Assembly (NCBI GenBank): GCA_013339765.2
Contig: CM023449.1
Span: 116,314,984 to 116,378,983 of the forward strand
Length of the DNA: 64,000 nt
Reading direction: 5' to 3'
Origin: Haemaphysalis longicornis
Lineage: Eukaryota > Arthropoda > Arachnida > Ixodida > Ixodidae
Both the position numbers and the translations under genes were made by a program. Shown here piece by piece: positions 10,933 to 22,516 of this stretch (positions are counted from its first letter, which is position 1; every line of letters starts with the position of its first letter). The notes beneath the pieces were generated by a model. That model saw only the letters and a program-made list of their open reading frames with translations, searched no databases and was not told the origin of the DNA.

Positions 10933-10936
10933 ATAT

Positions 10937-11575
10937 TACTGCAGTTTAGCTCTGCGAATGTAGCATGCAGCCTATTACGTAGAAGATATGTTCGCTTTTC
11001 TAACCTACTAAACGGTGACAACACTGTGTAGCTGATTTGAGAACAATGCATACGAGAAAAATTACCAAGAGTCATGCTCGATATAAAAAAACCGAGGACA
11101 TACAGGATATGTCTGGCATTTTTATTGCTGAACTGAGCTTCTCCCCTAAACTCTACTCTTACATTAGTATTTCTACTATATGACATACTCTGCAGTCTCA
11201 ATTCCCAATCTTTCCCTGTAATTGCTTTCGCTGGCTTAACAAGGTGAGGAGTTAGCCCGGTGGTTTGTCTGCCGACGTCTGATCCGGCCGTTATAACAGC
11301 ACCATCACTGTACCTTCGCAATACGCACGGCGAAGACGAAATTGAAGAGTATAAGCTTTGCGCATCATAGAAGACAGGGGGTTTCTGATATCTAGTAGCA
11401 TGAATCATATGTGTCTGTAGGCGTGTTTGCCACTACCTCCGCTCCTATAATTGACACCAACTTCGCTGGCATCAATTAGGTTGCGCTTTAAAGGCGTGAG
11501 CTTGCGTAGTTCTAATTTAGAGTAGCTTTTGTTTCTTGATTTGTCAGTATACTAAATCTCATAAAGAAAATAAGG
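10937..11575. other. No recognised feature
   Basis: No domain was found in the 183-codon - strand frame that crosses this stretch. It overlaps the TRIM LTR and is treated as chance. Confidence 0.35.
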
Positions 11576-11579
11576 AAGC

Positions 11580-13490
11580 CTGTAAAAGGTAAGAAACCCA
11601 GCATCAAGTCAGTCAGAGACATGACGCAGGAGTTTAAGATAACCCTTCTGAACAAATTCCCGATTTTAGACGGTCAGAACGAGGACTGTGTTGACCCCCT
11701 AAATGATAACCTAACAACAGCAATTGCTGAGTCAGCAGCGGCAAACGGAGAAGCAGCACGTAGGAAGCAAACTAAAAAACTATCTCACGAAATAACGAAG
11801 CTTATTTTGAAGCGTCAGACAATGAAATTGTCGAGTACGCTGGATCAAACTAAACTCGCGGAGCTACCGAATTGATAAACAGAAGTAGAACAAATGAAAT
11901 TTGTACGTACAACATGGCAATCATCGAGTAAACTTTGATAAAAGGAGAAAGATTGAAGGCAACAAGGAGGAAGCTGGCTATTTGCAGAACCAGAATGCGC
12001 GCACTTCGAGATTTAAGAGGGTACCTTTACGCACAGTATTGGCGAGATAATAAAAATCGAGAAACGATTGCACAACAGGCTACACGCCACCGACGTTGAA
12101 CCGGGGAAAACTACCCAGCCTACATGCTTCGCTTGTGATGTTCTACCAGGACGGAAGGGGAAGTATAAAAATCACTTGAGACCATGAAAAGAGGGAAGCT
12201 GCAGGCGACCACGCATAACCATAGACGTTTAAAAGATGGTGAAGATATAACAATAGAAAAACTCGCTAAACTATTCTCGAAATGTCTAAGGACTCTAAAA
12301 GTACCAAAACGCTGCAAAAGTGCTAACATAGTTTTAATTCCCAAGAAAGGAGATAACATAGATCTTAAGAACTACAGACCCATCAGTCTTCCGTCGTTTT
12401 TATACCAGCTGTTTACCAAGATAGTAATTACCCACATAACCGCCAGCCTATACCTCCAACAACACACGGAACGGGCTTGGTTTAGAAGAGAATACTCTTC
12501 AAAGGATGACATCCATGTCATCGACCAAGTCATAAAAAAATTCACAGGGTAGAAAACTGGCTGCGGCTTGGCTCAGCTAACCCTGGATATGCAAAGCAGA
12601 AGCTTGGCCTAGTCTGCAGGTTCAGTCTTGGTTTCGCTCGGTTAATCTTTGACGCAGCTGTATTGTCGACCACGGCCCAAAGCCCACGGGTCCGGTGCAA
12701 CGCTTGCAAAAGGATGCCCGGCCTCGCTTTTATTCTCGGCGAACACGGCGTCCCTCTTTCACAGCGATCGCGGCGCAACACAACTCACGTAGCCCCAGAC
12801 GACGCAGCGCCGCATGCGTGGCACGCTGTGGGGCTGGTCGACTGCGGATCAGCTGACCGGCCGCAAGTTCCACGGCCGTGCCGCGTATGGTTGAGCAGAA
12901 CGACTGAAAAAGGGGCCTTGTGCGCAGCGCCGAAAGCGGGCTCGGCGAATCACGCGATGCGTTTCGATAGGTGTGTCGCAGGGGTTGTGTCTCCGGCCAA
13001 AAGGTGAACTTGTGCATCCGGAAGGGAGTGCGACAAGAAGATGCCATCTCACCAAAACTGTTCACGGGATGTCTGGAGACGGAATTCACGAGGCTTGCCT
13101 GGTAAAAATTAGGCTTACAGATAAACGCCGAATATTCGAGCCATTTAAGGTTTGCAGTCGACGTAGTCTTGCCCAGTGAATCTGCAGAACAACTCCAAAA
13201 AATGATTGGGGAACTACAATCAGACTGCTTCGCTTTGGGGCTAAGAATAAACATGAATAAAACTAAAGTAATGATAAGCATGCTGAACGCGCCTTTTCAG
13301 CATAAGGGGGCGAAACACTGGATCACGTACATGCCAGATGGTTCGTGCTCATCAAAACCACGAGAAAGAAATCCGGCGCAGTATAGGGCTGGGTTGGAGC
13401 GCAATCGGCAGGCACTCGCAAATAATGAAAAGTAAGATACCTCTAAGCCTTAACAGAAAAATATTCAACCAGTGCGTTTTGCCGGTGACA
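11580..13490 (+). mobile_element. RTE-like LINE, decayed and interrupted
   Basis: A frame at 11621-11875 resembles the linker between endonuclease and RT in RTE elements. At 12184-12552 the RT N-terminus is clear (IVLIPKKGDN, LKNYRPISLPSFLYQLFTKI). After an unrelated block of about 430 bp, RT resumes near 13000 with GVRQEDAISPKLFTGCLE and then a site equivalent to FADD that reads FAVDVVL, so the catalytic pair is broken. NKTKVMI follows, and the end near 13485 (IFNQCVLPV) matches the RTE C-terminal region. There is no RNase H, as expected for RTE. Confidence 0.75.
12553..12990. repeat. Unidentified GC-rich block interrupting the RTE-like LINE
   Basis: RT coding homology stops at 12552 and resumes near 13000. 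The block between is GC-rich, has no motif I recognise and shows no clear inverted ends. About 60 residues of RT expected at this place are missing, so it is either an insertion with deletion or strongly decayed sequence. Confidence 0.4.
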
Positions 13491-13552
13491 TAACTCATTT
13501 GGTCGTCATCTCATTTGGTTGTCATCTCATAACTCATTTGGTCGTCATCACG
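13487..13552. repeat. Short tandem repeat of about 21 bp
   Basis: ATAACTCATTTGGTCGTCATC occurs twice, with a shortened variant TCATTTGGTTGTCATCTC between the copies. Confidence 0.75.
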
Positions 13553-13559
13553 AAACGGT

Positions 13560-14795
13560 GAAATATACTCCAGCGCCTGCTGGCCGCCTCGACGGGGTAT
13601 CCCCACCCGTTGAAGAAATTCCACGGCCGTCCAAAGACACACACGGGGCGCTGCTGGCCCTCTCCTAGGAAGTCATCGAATGCCGCATTGACACCGGCTG
13701 GCGCCGCCACCAGCAGACACCGGTTAGGTACCTGTGGATCACCACAACCCTGCCCGGGGTTCGCAACAAGCGCACCACACCGCACCAGGCCATCCGCCAA
13801 CAGGCGGCCGCCATGCTGCAGGACCAGCTGGGCTACTGGCTACCTGCATGCTTTAACAGATGGCTCCACCAGGCACAGCACGGGCGAGACGGCAGATGCG
13901 TGGGTGGTTTTTGAGCGGGAATCCATCCGGGGCTGTTGTCTGCCCATCCCGCCTCCTGCCAGGACTGCACCTGGCACTCGACATCCTCCTCAAAGGGTGC
14001 CACAGAGCCACCCCTGACTTTCCTTCTCGCAGACACCAGGCCTATCCTGCCCAGGATTCACGTGTACGAGCAGCCAACCGACATCAGCGGCTGCCCGAAC
14101 GCTCCCTTGCGGCGCTCCGACCTGCGGCTGCACTGGCTGTTGGGCCGCTGCGGTATGCGCCATCCGGGGAACGAGATCAATGACGCCCTGGCCATGGAGA
14201 CCCACCAAAAGGGCACCCCCCCTCTTCTAGAATGTAGCCGCCGTCATTGAGGCACCCCCTCTAGGCCGCATGGTGCAGAAGATTACCTAAACCAAGGGTG
14301 ATCAGTGGCGTAGAGCAGTGGCCGCTGCTTGCGCGCGTCAGCACCGACGCCCGCTGCCTGCTGCTCCTCATGGGGATTGAATGCTGCAACGTGGAGCACC
14401 GCCTGCACCTCCACTCCTCCTTATCTGTGGACTCTCAGCAACCACTGGTCGTCCAGCACCTAGCCTGCTTCTGCCCGGCGCGCGGCGCCGACCGCAGAGC
14501 TCCACAGAGCACCCCAGCGTGAAGGTCTTCCCTCTGCCGGAACGAAGGGCCTTCTGCTCCAGTAGGGGCTTGCCGCCATCCACTGGAAAGTCCTCGCCCA
14601 GCAGTTCGACTACCTAGCGACGGCCGGCCTCACACAGCGGCGGTAGCCCGGACTGACCTGCTACTGACTGACGTGCCCGGACTGATTGATTTTGTAGCCT
14701 GACTTGGCACTTTGTCTGTCCTTTTTTCGATTAGTCACTATTTCTTTACCACTCTGCTCTGTCCTGGTATTGCCATTGTAATTACTGTACTGATT
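13560..14795 (+). mobile_element. GC-rich LINE fragment with RNase H remnants
   Basis: Several frames hold pieces of a LINE C-terminus: LLAASTGYPHPLKKF after the RT; HALTDGSTRHSTGE near 13850, which resembles the first Asp motif of RNase H; and RHPGNEINDALAMETHQ near 14160-14210, which resembles the last RNase H motif (GNExADALA). Stops and frame changes are frequent. It ends in AT-rich sequence before 14800. It is GC-rich compared with its flanks. Confidence 0.55.
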
Positions 14796-14802
14796 TGGAT
14801 GG

Positions 14803-15300
14803 TGATGAGGAGAGGCAGGAGGAATGCCTTTAATAATGAAGAGAAGTCAGCCTGGTAGCAAGCTTGGCTTCCTACTCCACATGAGCATGCGAGTTGCAAA
14901 AGTGAAAGGAAGCGAAGGCACAAAAACCCATACAGACACTACAAACTCAAATGAGCATACAAACTTACAGACGCAGGATCACGCACACAGCCCATAAATA
15001 GAAGTAAAGTTAAGGCAAACGTTCACAGGGTTTCGTTCAGGCCGGAGTCACGTATAAATGACACCAATGCCCGTGTACTCCGTGTGGCCGCGGCAGTTGA
15101 GTGCCATGCAGCATTAGCGTCGCAACGCCTCAGTGGTGCATCAGCACGCAATCCCGAAGTTGTCTTCAAGTTTAGCCGCGGGGTGTCATAGCGGGGACAC
15201 ACCCACAGTACATGTTCTATGTCCTCACGAACACTGCATACTTGACAGTAAGGAGAGGCAACTCGGCGCGTCTTGTGCAAGTAACTGGCTACACTGTTCT
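14803..15300 (-). mobile_element. LINE 3' end (C-terminal zinc knuckle and 3' UTR)
   Basis: On the - strand, the frame 15280-15023 has YCQVCSVREDIEHVLWVCP, the C-terminal knuckle of RNase H-bearing LINEs, followed by a stop and about 220 bp of 3' UTR with ATTAAAGGCATTCC near the end. It terminates against TCATCACCATC near 14803. It is 5'-truncated and meets the + strand LINE-A head to head at about 15300. Confidence 0.7.
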
Positions 15301-16161
15301 GCAGTCTAGAACAGGTGAAGCTCTTTCAAAAGTTCTGCTCGCGATCAGAAGCGACCTGACGTACATGGAGCATACCTTGCCCCCAGATGACACAAACTAG
15401 TATTTCACAGCGACTATTAAAAGTTAAGCGGAGCAGTTTCCCCTTACCTCCGCATACATCCACCTGATGCTGCATTTAACCTGGATCGCCTCCAGCACAT
15501 CGTACTCGCGACACCGGCACTGCACGTGTTAGCTGGAGATTTTAACGCGTACCTTCTCTCCTGGGCCAGTATTAAGAAAACAGTTAGAGGTAGGCGCCTC
15601 TTCGAGGCGGCTTGCCGCAACGGTTTGACTGTCATTAATACCGGTGAACCCACGATTAGCCGAAGCGCACAATCGAGCCCACTCGATGTCACCATGGTCT
15701 CCCTCGGACTGTTACGTAGGGCCCAGTGGTACGTCGACATAGAGTCACATGGAAGCGATCACCTGCCTACATATATCTTGCGGGATGGTCTATGTGGTGG
15801 GCCCTTGAATCAAGAAATTGGTTGCCCGTATTGGGCTCTACATTCTGCTCTTATTGAGGAGCTCGATGGGAATTCGGAATCGCACAGCGACCTAATAGAC
15901 GCCACGACAAGGGCGAGAAGTTCCCCTACGGAGTTTTTCCGTCTACGCTCGAGGATCTCTGTGGCCGATGAGGAGAACCAAAGGCTCCGCGCGGTCTGTC
16001 GCAGGGCTGAAAGGTGTGCTCGCAAAACGCGAATATCCGAAGATATACAAGCCGCTAGAGGCACACAGAGGCACCTACAGCAAAGTATGAAGAAATTGGA
16101 TCAGCGGTAATGCCAGTCATTCTGCTCAAAATAAGACCCGCGAAAACCTCTTACCAAGATT
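15301..16161 (+). mobile_element. LINE-A, segment 1 (endonuclease C-terminal half)
   Basis: The + strand shows the APE-type endonuclease from its middle onwards: VLLAIRSDLTY near 15335, AYIHPPDAAFN near 15460, LAGDFNAYLLSW (GDFN metal/catalytic motif) near 15530, SPLDVTM near 15680 and SHGSDHLP near 15750. A linker follows and reaches DPRKPLTKIW just before 16161. There is a frameshift near 15400. The element is cut at 16161 by the (GA)n end of LINE-B, and the next part of the same protein resumes near 21420. Confidence 0.75.
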
Positions 16162-16204
<43 letters not shown>

Positions 16205-18597
16205 AACTTTAATGAATGCTGAAGAGGGTAGCCCTACAAATGGCGGGGCTTGCTGCTTCAAATGGGGTGAACATAGTGAGGTGAAAAAACAAAAGAAAAG
16301 GGGAAGAAGTGCGCAGCAACAATGAATAAGAGGGAGAAGAAAATAAAATCATTTCGGAACGTAGAATAAATCTACTGCACTAAGGAGAAAAAAATCTGAG
16401 GATCCCAAGGTAAAAGAACCTCGATTAATCCTGTGTCAGACGGAAAGTTAAGGGAGCCCTTGTCGCTAGCGCTGCGTCAGCGTGATTTTGTCATGGACCA
16501 AGAAAGTGAGGCAGCTCTAAAGAGTTTCCGCGTAGCAATCGCACTACAGTTCTTTTAGATGTTTCGCGTTGAGTTGAATGCTGCGGGCAGTAACACAAGG
16601 CATGTCGTACGTCTTCTTTCACAGAGCACAGAGAGCACAATGGCAAGTCCGCCAAGCCTATTTAAAAAAAAAACTACCAGTGAAGGCAACATTCAGGCGT
16701 AGCCGGTGAAGGACACCCTCAGTTTGCTTTTGTAGACCTCGCGGAAACTGGAAATTGCACTGAGGGTCAATCGCGTGGAGAGGCAAGGGTATCCTAACTT
16801 CCTAACGGTCATAAAAAAAAGACGTTCCTGCCAAACTCATAACTGTAGTTTCCATCGAGCGCATTCACGTCCGTACTTCCGTCTTGGCTGTAATACGGGA
16901 TTCCAATAGACACAAGCAGATTGTGCGCCTCTTTCGCTGCTGCGTCAGAGACGACGTTCCCCTGGATACCGGAATAACCTCGCAACCATTGAAGCGAGAT
17001 GCGGTGCCCGCCTCGTAACCCTAGTGCGTGCAATGCGTGTAGCTCACGCACAAGTTGGCTGCAGTGGTGGGATGGCTTTATCAGTGCTTGCAAGGCAGGC
17101 CGCGAGTCGGTAAAAATCACCCATTGTCGAGCGGGACTTTTGGTGATGTGTAACAGTGCGCGCCCTAATAGCATTTAACTCAGTGAAGGTGGACGACGTC
17201 TTGTGACTGCGTTTCTCTTTCCCAGTTAGTCCCGCCTACGGAATCCACACTCCAATGGCTGACCAGTCAGACTTCACGGATCCGTCTGTATATACCTGAA
17301 TGTGGCAAAGATAACGTGAACTGATATGCTCCAGCGTGTAGTATCGCAACGCTGGCTCAGGCAGAGATGATTCCTAGCCTATACCTGGTATGGCGAGGCA
17401 TATATCTCATGGTGAAACGTTCCATGGCGGAAAGGCAGGCTTGCTTGGGCGTTCAAAGTTGGCTGGTAGGAGGCTCCGTACATGAGGGGAAGAGACCTGT
17501 GCAAGAGGATGGTTAGCACACCGTTTTACGTAATGGAGGCTGGTGCGAAGGAATTCTTGAGCTTGGAGTGTCTGGACTGACATGCACCTTTCTTCGCAGA
17601 GATTTCCATTCGTAGATGTGCACCTTGGAAGGCCCAGGCAGATGCGCAAAACTTCAGCCTGTGCACACTCTAGCACTCTGAAGTTTGTCTTAGACAAATC
17701 AATCAGCGCTGGAAGGCTGTACCGCAGAAGGCCAAGAAATACTGCCTTATTAAGTTGCAATAGTCAAGGCACTGAGCAGCCCCATGTTTTTCCTGTCAGC
17801 ATCCGGAAAATGGGTATAAATGAGTGCAGGTGTTCTCTAAGGTTACGGATATAGGGGGCCCAAGATAGCGAGCGATCTAATGTAACTCCGAGAAATTTAC
17901 GGTTGTGAACGTACGGTATTTCTGTGTCATTTATGACCAGAGGATAGCGGGATACATTCCGCCTCCAAAGGCAACCGCGGCACACTTTACGGGTGAAATC
18001 AGCAAGCCGCAGGTGCTAAGGTGACTTTGAATTGCAAGAAGAGCTTTCTACAGTTTCGATCGTATACGTTTCCGGTTTTTGCCAGCAGCCGAGACACAAA
18101 TGTCATCAGCATAGAGAATTATGTTGACATCTAGGGGTCGCACTTTCGTGATGGGGATCAGACAGATGCTAAATAGCACAGGACTTATGACTCCGCCTTG
18201 AGGGACGCCGTGTGTAATCTCATGCCGCCTTGTGTCGCCTTCATTGGTGGTCATATACACATACCGCTTATGCAAGTAGTTACTGAGCCAAGTGTGCATC
18301 CGCCCTCATAGCCCTACAAACGTCATTTCCCTTCAAATAGTTTCATGAGAAACGCTACCTAAAGCCGCCTTGATGTCTAGGAACACAGTTTCTGTGATCT
18401 TTTTTGCAGCCTTTTGCCGATGAATGTCCCCCACCAAAGCAATGACGTCGTCGATGCTGCTTCTTTTTTTTCTGAACCCTGACATCTCTGGGGGATACAC
18501 TTCTCTGTCCTCAAGATCCCAGACGAGACGCTGCAGCAACATTTTCTCCATTACCTTCCCTATACAGTTAACTAAAGCAATAGGGTGGAAAGAGTTC
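16162..18597 (-). mobile_element. LINE-B, 3' half (RT to 3' end)
   Basis: On the - strand, in order: FHPIALVNCIGKVMEKM (18600), HGVPQGGVISPVLF (18220), ILYADDICVS (18110), KFLGVTLDRSLSWAP (17900), the post-RT region, RNase H pieces VIFTDSRPALQAL (17100) and LQWLRGYSGIQGN (16990), and a C-terminal cysteine region near 16680. Frame changes and stops separate these. The 3' end is ATTAAAGTTTACTCTCTC, a TC-microsatellite tail that appears as (GA)n on the + strand. The family is the same as LINE-A and LINE-E. It is inserted into LINE-A. Confidence 0.8.
16163..16202. repeat. (GA)n, the 3' tail of LINE-B
   Basis: A 40 bp pure GA tract at the junction of LINE-A and LINE-B. See the LINE tail comparison in the findings. 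Confidence 0.9.
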
Positions 18598-20395
18598 ATG
18601 ATGATGCTGATGATTGCATTGGTTTCCCCTTTGAAGCGGGGTGATGACATGTCATCTTACCAAAAAGGACTAATATAAACATGTTTTACACTCTTGGTTT
18701 AATACTAGCGCTGCTTAGGGCAGGCACTAAAGCTTATTAGGCCCGAAATACTTTCTTTTCCTTGTTACAGGTGGTAACGGTCCTAGGCAATATTCCCCTC
18801 TCTGCTTTTCGTCCACCAGCATTCTAATCTTCTTTTCGTCCCCTCGACAGCCTTGAAGCTAACTTCCTCTCTGATACCCTTAAATCCTAGGGCTTCTGGA
18901 AGCCCAATATTGCCTTCATGTAGATTTGGATGGATACCCTCACATTCTAACACTATGTGCCGCATCGTTTCTGTTTCTTTTCCGCAGACCACACATACCC
19001 CATCATTTTGTGAATACTTCGCCACAAAACTCTTAGTTCGCAGGCAACCTTATCTAGCCTCAAAAAGCAAAGCACTGCCCTGGGAATTATCGTAGAAATT
19101 TTCCTTTCTGATGTTCATTTTCTCAGCCCTGTACATCTCTAACGACATTTTAGCTTCCATTTTTTCCCTCTATTTATTCGTTTCAATCTGCCTTGCCTCT
19201 TTTTTGGTTACCTTGGCTGTTTTGGATTCTCCACTGTTCTTTCCGTATTTCATCGTTAGCCTTCTAGTCTTGCTTAACCACTGCGTGTCCACGCTTTTCA
19301 AGTATAGGTACCTAAAAACCTTAGCTGCCCACCTTTGTTGATCCATTGCCCTCAACCTCATCTCAAAGCATATTTTACTCTGAGCTGGTCTAACTTCAAA
19401 CGACGCCCAGCCCATATCTCCCTGAACTGCTTCGTTAGTTGTTTTTCTATGCGCGCCTAAGGCCAAACGTCCTACCGTTCTCTGGTTTACTTCAAGGCGT
19501 GATACAACGTCTCATTTTAAGCAGAGTACAACATTCGCAAACGTGAGACCCGGAACCATTACTCCTTCCCACATTCCTCTTTCTACTTCATATTTGTTAT
19601 ACCCCCACAGAGCTCTATGCTTCATTATAGCTGCGTTTCGCTTTCCCTTAACCTTAAGTTGCTCCTCGTGAGTACCTAAGTAGTTATCCCCTTCGTTTAT
19701 CCACACTCCCAAATATTTATATTCCTTCACTCCAGGTAATTCGCCTTCCTGGATAGATACTACGTCGGTGGTAGCGTCAGTGAAAACCATTATTCCTGAT
19801 TTTTCTGCACTGAAATTTAACCCGCGGTCAGTGGCTTCCTGGCGGCTAATATTTATTATCCGCTGGATATCTCTTTGGTTATCAGCTAAAAGAACAATGT
19901 CGTCTGCGTATAACATTACCGGAATATGCTGTTGTACCACTTCGCCTTGCAGCATATGGGTTAGGCTAAACCCTACTTGACTTTCTTCCAGTTTCTTTTC
20001 TAACCCTGCCATGTAAAGCATGAACAGTATTGGGCTCAAAGGGCATCCCTGTTTCGGTCCCCGATGGATGTTGACCTGCTGGGCGCATCTCTGTCCTTCC
20101 CAAGTAAGGTGTACTCTATTGTCTTTATAGATTGCTATAAGGAACTGTACTAACTCGTCATCTAATCCGTAGAGTTTCAGCATTCTCCACAGCTGTTCTC
20201 TGTCTACGTTGTCATATGCCCCTTTAATGTCCAAGGACGTAATCCATAGTGGTCTATTCGGTGCTTTCGCAATTTCAATGCATTGCGTTATCACGAACAG
20301 ATTGTCATCCAGTCGCCCGTCTTGTCTAAATCCATTCTGCAGTTCCCCAAGTATTTCATTTTTCAGCCGAGATGACGCGGCTTAACGTTTAACGT
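18598..20395 (-). mobile_element. LINE-C copy 1, 5'-truncated, RT mostly intact
   Basis: The - strand frame 20294-19512 (260 codons, extendable upstream to about 20380 through GELQNGFRQDGR) covers RT motifs: SLDIKGAYDNVDRE, RGPKQGCPLSPILF, VMLYADDIVLLA and YKYLGVWINEGDN. The YADD box is intact. Further pieces (FEMRLRAMDQQRWAAKVF near 19370; CVVCGKETETMRHIVLECEG near 19000-18950, a C-terminal knuckle) follow with frame breaks. It ends in an ATC-rich tail at 18598. It has no RNase H. The clade is uncertain (RTE/CR1-like). It lies inside LINE-B material. Confidence 0.8.
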
Positions 20396-21419
20396 TGAAC
20401 TTTGCCTTAGGTGCAATGTATCCTGTGATTACAGTGAAAGCCACCTGATTGTGCTTCAACGTTTCCGCGACTCATTCGAGTCATCTGGCTCCACATTAGG
20501 CACTAGAAAAGTTAAGTCATTACGAATTACAATGAGCACTCTGCTATTTTCTGAGCTCGTCAAAGACCAATACAGAGAGTATCCCGAAAGACGGACATCC
20601 CGACACAGTCGGGATTCTGAAATGGCGACGACTGGGAACCTGTGCTTATTGATTAGTTGCCTAAAGTCAGACAAGCGAGATGATAGTCCGCAGGCATTCC
20701 ACTGGAACACTGTTGCCTGCTTCCGAAGAGTTCGCATCGGCACCGTCATAGCACTCTCAATAGAATGAAGGAAGTTTAGAAGGAAGGCGGCAGTGGTGTC
20801 AAGTAAAGTGAGAGTAGCACGAGTCACAGGAGACGTGGAAGGTGCTAGAACGGACCGTACGGCGTCGATGAGAAAGAGTATTGATGAACCAGAGTTCGTA
20901 GATCATTGCACGCTCTGGCGGCTCATGCTGACCTGACTGGCACGTGGCCAGGCGTGCTGCCGTGGGGCAGCAGGAGTGGTGGGAGGGGTTGGAGCTTGCG
21001 GAACTTGATCAGGCGTCTGCGGTTGTAGCGGCGGGAAGTCTGAGAAGCCAAAATCGGTGTTCTGACTTTGCCTCTCTTCTGTTACTGTTTTGGTGTCGCG
21101 ACGCATGGAGCGTTTCTTCGATGAGACCACCGCCTTCACTGCCTTATAGTCCACTTTGTTTTGGCTCTTGTAGCTATAGATACTTCTCTCTTGTCGAAAC
21201 TTCGGACAAAAGTTCAAGTCATCCTTCTCAGTCCCGCCACAGTTCGGACAGAGCTTCTCAGTTCAAGTACAGGCCTCCAGCTCATGGTTGTTTCCACAGC
21301 GGGGGCAGCGCAACTTGCGCTTGCACGTTCCAGCGATATGACCGAAACGCTGACATCGCGTACACTTCACCGGCTTTTCTTCGTAGTCGTACACCTGGTG
21401 TCGAGTGCTTCAACCGTCG
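20396..21419 (-). mobile_element. LINE-B-family 5' part (ORF1 zinc knuckles and endonuclease N-terminus)
   Basis: On the - strand, ORF1 shows VYDYEEKPVKC, CTRCQRFGHIAGTC (CX2CX4HX4C, 21323-21364), CPRCGNNHELEAC and CPNCGG..., then a Pro/Gln-rich tail to about 20903. ORF2 starts within 20827-20456 with VFQWNACGLSSR and VVAISESRL, the endonuclease Asn and Glu motifs, then NDLTFL. It breaks near 20396. It probably belongs to the same insertion as 16162-18597, but about 1.3 kb (endonuclease C-terminus and RT N-terminus) is missing between them. Confidence 0.7.
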
Positions 21420-22516
21420 TCATCTAGACGTTGCTGAAGATTTCTGCGCCAAGGTCACAGCCTTCTCGCCTCCAGTCTGTTTCTTTGTCCTCTGCAAATG
21501 TGGCTGTCATGGCCAAGCCATTCACAATGGCAGAACTACGTGCTGGCTTGTCTTCCGTAAACAAGGCTTCTGCCCCAGGCCCAGATGGCATACGCTATGC
21601 AGCTTTGTCGGACCTGGGAGACAAAGCTAGGCGCTTTCTTCTCAGCAGATACAACCACATCTGGTAAACGGGCCGCCTAGAACCCGGATGGAAGCGTGGT
21701 GGCCTTGTTCCTTTGCTGAAACCCTGAAAAATCCCTATGGAACTTGAGACTTACCGGCCCATCGCACTCCTGCGCTGCGTCGGTAAGCTGATGGAGAAAA
21801 TTGTCCTTGTTCACCTAGACTGGGGCTTGACAAAGCGGAATATGTATGTCGCACAGATGACTGGATTCAGACAGTCTCACCGAAGCATCGACAACGTGCT
21901 TGCCCTTGTGAATTACATAAAGAGTGCAAAAGCCCAGCGTCGCATCACCCTATCAGTGTTCATTGACATTAAAGCAGCATTTGACTATGTGGCACATGAT
22001 GCAATAAGATCTGCATTAGAGTCAGTAGGCATCGAGGTCGCATGTATGCGTGGATATCCGATTATCTCCCTGACACATTCGTCTTTATGACCACGAAGGA
22101 CGGCGAAACAGCCTCTCACAGTATCACACGAGATGAACCACAGGGCAGAATTTTAAGCCTAACCCTATTTAATACCTGCTTCATTGGAATTAAGAAGCGC
22201 GGGCCACACACTGTTGAAATATCACTCTATGCCGATGACATCTGCATCTCGAGCTCTGGCCGCAACAGGCGAGTTTTACTAGATCGCCTTCAAAAATCCA
22301 TAAATTCAATAGCGGACTTTTTTACAAGACGCGGCCTCAAAATCTCGGCAAGAAAATGTGCGGCAATAGCCTTCACCAGGCGTGATGTCTCCCACTATCA
22401 TCTTTCAGCGGCCGGGGTACCGATACCCTTCGTGAACTCTCACCGCTTCCTGGGTGTAACACTTGACCGGTCGCTGACGTGGTCCCCTCACTTTCGTCTC
22501 CTGAAGGAGAAACTGG
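21420..22516 (+). mobile_element. LINE-A, segment 2 (RT)
   Basis: The + strand continues LINE-A: DVAEDFCAKVTAF, FTMAELRAGLSSVNKASAPGPDGIRY (21520-21600), ETYRPIALLRCVGKLMEK (21740), SVFIDIKAAFDYVAHDAI (21960), DEPQGRILSLTLF (22130), ISLYADDICISSSG (22220) and HRFLGVTLDRSLTWSP (22440). Frameshifts occur near 21670 and 22045. It is cut after KEKL by the (GA)n end of LINE-D at 22516. Confidence 0.8.

Noticed and set aside
14803..16161. Head-to-head LINE pieces read as a twin-priming inversion
   Set aside because: The + strand piece continues at 21420 and 25753 as LINE-A, so it is not the inverted 5' end of the - strand piece. A large part of the LINE would also be missing.
20396..22516. Antisense ORF1/endonuclease next to sense RT read as a second twin-priming event
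   Set aside because: LINE-A segment 1 supplies the part that precedes the sense RT, so two nested elements explain the layout better. No target duplication was seen.
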